Origin: Coleofasciculus sp. S288
GTDB taxonomy: Bacteria; Cyanobacteriota; Cyanobacteriia; Cyanobacteriales; Coleofasciculaceae
Direction of reading: 5' to 3'
Assembly (NCBI GenBank): GCA_020216575.1
Contig: JAIUYC010000307.1
Location: 1-5,857 of the forward strand
Length of the DNA stretch: 5,857 nt
How positions within the stretch are numbered: the first letter of the stretch is position 1; every line of letters begins with the position of its first letter. Made by a program: the position numbers and the translations under genes. The notes beneath the pieces were generated by a model. The model searched no databases. It had not been told where the DNA came from and was given only the letters and a program-made list of their open reading frames with translations. Below are positions 5,232 to 5,857 of the stretch, piece after piece.

Positions 5232-5273
5232 TCATTGTTGCTTTGGTTGCTCATGGATAGTTTGTGAAAATAG

Positions 5274-5857
5274 ATGAAAAATTTATATTTACAGGTAGCT
5301 ATAGCATTGGGAACGTTGCTAGCTACAGTAAGTGCGGGTTCTGGTGTTCAAGTGCTTGCGGCAGAAGCCAATTTTGAGCAGGGTTCGACATCGTTTCCAG
5401 GACTTGTTGCTCAGGCGAGAATTGCCGAGGAATTATTGAGTCAAGCCAGTGAGTTACTGGGAAGCGGGGAGTATGAAGAAGCACTCACTGTCTTTGAACA
5501 AGTGTTGAAACTGAAGCGAGATTCGTTCAGTGCTTGGTACTGGCACGGCTATATATTGAGTCACTTGGAGCGATACGAAGCGGCGATCGCGTCATTTGAC
5601 GAAGCGGTTAAAATAAAACCGAATTATGTTCTAGCCTTGTATGCAAAAGCGAATGCATTATACAAATTGCAACGGTATGAGGATGCGATTAACGTTTGCG
5701 ATCGCGCCCTAAAACTCAATTCAGAACACTATCAAGCCTGGAGTTTGCGAGGATTGGCGCTCTATCGCTCGCATCGTACCACTGAAGCGCGCGCGTCTTT
5801 GGAACAAGCAACAAAAATTAATCCAGATGACCTTGAAACAACTGGATTCCTGACACT
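5274..5857 (+). CDS. Exported tetratricopeptide-repeat protein, 3'-truncated by window edge
   Basis: Open from ATG 5274 to the window end: 194 complete codons visible, no stop. In-frame TGA (5265-5267) and TAG (5271-5273) lie immediately upstream, so this is the first possible ATG. Residues 1-32 form a signal peptide (MKNLY, a hydrophobic core and a VLAAEA end with cleavage likely around 29-32). Four contiguous 34-residue TPR units follow without gaps: 51-84, 85-118, 119-152 and 153-186. They show the usual Gly/Ala at position 8, Tyr near 17 (GEYEEA, ERYEAA, QRYEDA), Ala at 20 and Ala at 27. TPR arrays are protein-binding scaffolds; with a signal peptide this one should act in the periplasm or outer membrane. 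The partner is unknown, and any C-terminal domain lies outside the window. The Shine-Dalgarno sequence is weak. Two HIP1 sites fall within the gene. Confidence 0.92.
   Translation, partial: MKNLYLQVAIALGTLLATVSAGSGVQVLAAEANFEQGSTSFPGLVAQARIAEELLSQASELLGSGEYEEALTVFEQVLKLKRDSFSAWYWHGYILSHLERYEAAIASFDEAVKIKPNYVLALYAKANALYKLQRYEDAINVCDRALKLNSEHYQAWSLRGLALYRSHRTTEARASLEQATKINPDDLETTGFLT

Larger units (their letters stand above)
5159..5244 (+). repeat. 14-bp stem competing with the upstream inverted repeat
   Basis: AAAGTAACAATGAA (5159-5172) pairs with TTCATTGTTGCTTT (5231-5244) over 14 consecutive positions, 13 Watson-Crick and one G-T wobble (5163 with 5240). The left arm is the same sequence that pairs with 5122-5131, so the two stems exclude each other. 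The right arm ends 29 nt before the TPR gene ATG. This is a candidate regulatory leader; function is inferred. Confidence 0.5.
4951..5273. other. 323-bp gene-free stretch upstream of the TPR gene
   Basis: No convincing gene is present. It holds an 8-codon ATG frame (4997-5020), a 36-codon open run without a start (5011-5118), a cluster of inverted repeats with a heptamer repeat (5122-5244), an extended -10-like hexamer (5226-5231), and a 4-codon ATG frame (5253-5267) just ahead of the TPR gene start. A 67-codon minus-strand open frame (5254-5051) runs straight through the inverted repeats. It is Phe/Cys/His-rich and was not accepted as a gene. Confidence 0.6.
1242..5705. repeat. HIP1 octamers (GCGATCGC), eight copies
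   Basis: Perfect copies lie at 1242-1249, 1568-1575, 2025-2032, 3007-3014, 4001-4008, 4154-4161, 5583-5590 and 5698-5705. Near-copies reading CCGATCGC occur close to 1063 and 5040. They fall both inside genes and in spacers. HIP1 is the palindrome highly over-represented in many cyanobacterial genomes, so this density (about one per 730 bp) is the main taxonomic evidence here. None lies in the visible part of ackA. Confidence 0.95.

Noticed and set aside
5051..5254. 67-codon minus-strand open frame upstream of the TPR gene
   Set aside because: It runs through the inverted repeats, its Phe/Cys/His-rich translation has no recognisable pattern, and no ribosome binding site was found.

Overview
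The window looks like ordinary chromosome from a cyanobacterium, probably a filamentous one. Eight perfect HIP1 octamers (GCGATCGC) occur in under 6 kb. The RlpA-type protein carries the extra domain known from cyanobacterial homologues, and the acetate kinase reads like the cyanobacterial form. I cannot name a genus.

Layout, left to right. (1) The 3' part of acetate kinase (ackA, + strand), with about 50-60 N-terminal residues beyond the left edge. (2) A convergent 90-codon gene (- strand) for a small single-pass membrane protein of unknown function. (3) A structured 166-bp spacer, then a 440-codon RlpA/double-psi beta-barrel cell-wall protein gene (- strand). (4) A 234-bp divergent intergenic region with a perfect NtcA-type box (GTAN8TAC) spaced correctly for the RlpA gene, and six GATC tetramers within 79 bp. 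(5) A PhzF-family isomerase gene (+). (6) 106 bp further, a zinc-dependent M28-family peptidase gene (+) with a clear Shine-Dalgarno sequence. (7) A 323-bp gene-free stretch holding a gene-relic-like open frame, heptamer repeats and an elaborate set of inverted repeats. (8) The 5' part of an exported tetratricopeptide-repeat protein gene (+), cut by the right edge.

The genes do not form one obvious pathway. AckA belongs to fermentative and overflow acetate metabolism, the RlpA-type protein to peptidoglycan or septum remodelling, and the TPR protein probably to periplasmic or outer-membrane assembly. The PhzF and M28 genes lie in tandem and could be cotranscribed, but they share no evident substrate. 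I see no mobile element, CRISPR array, tRNA, rRNA, phage or defence module, and no convincing undescribed multi-gene system. The observations most worth a second look are regulatory: competing stems just upstream of the TPR gene, and the NtcA-like box plus GATC cluster between the RlpA and PhzF genes.
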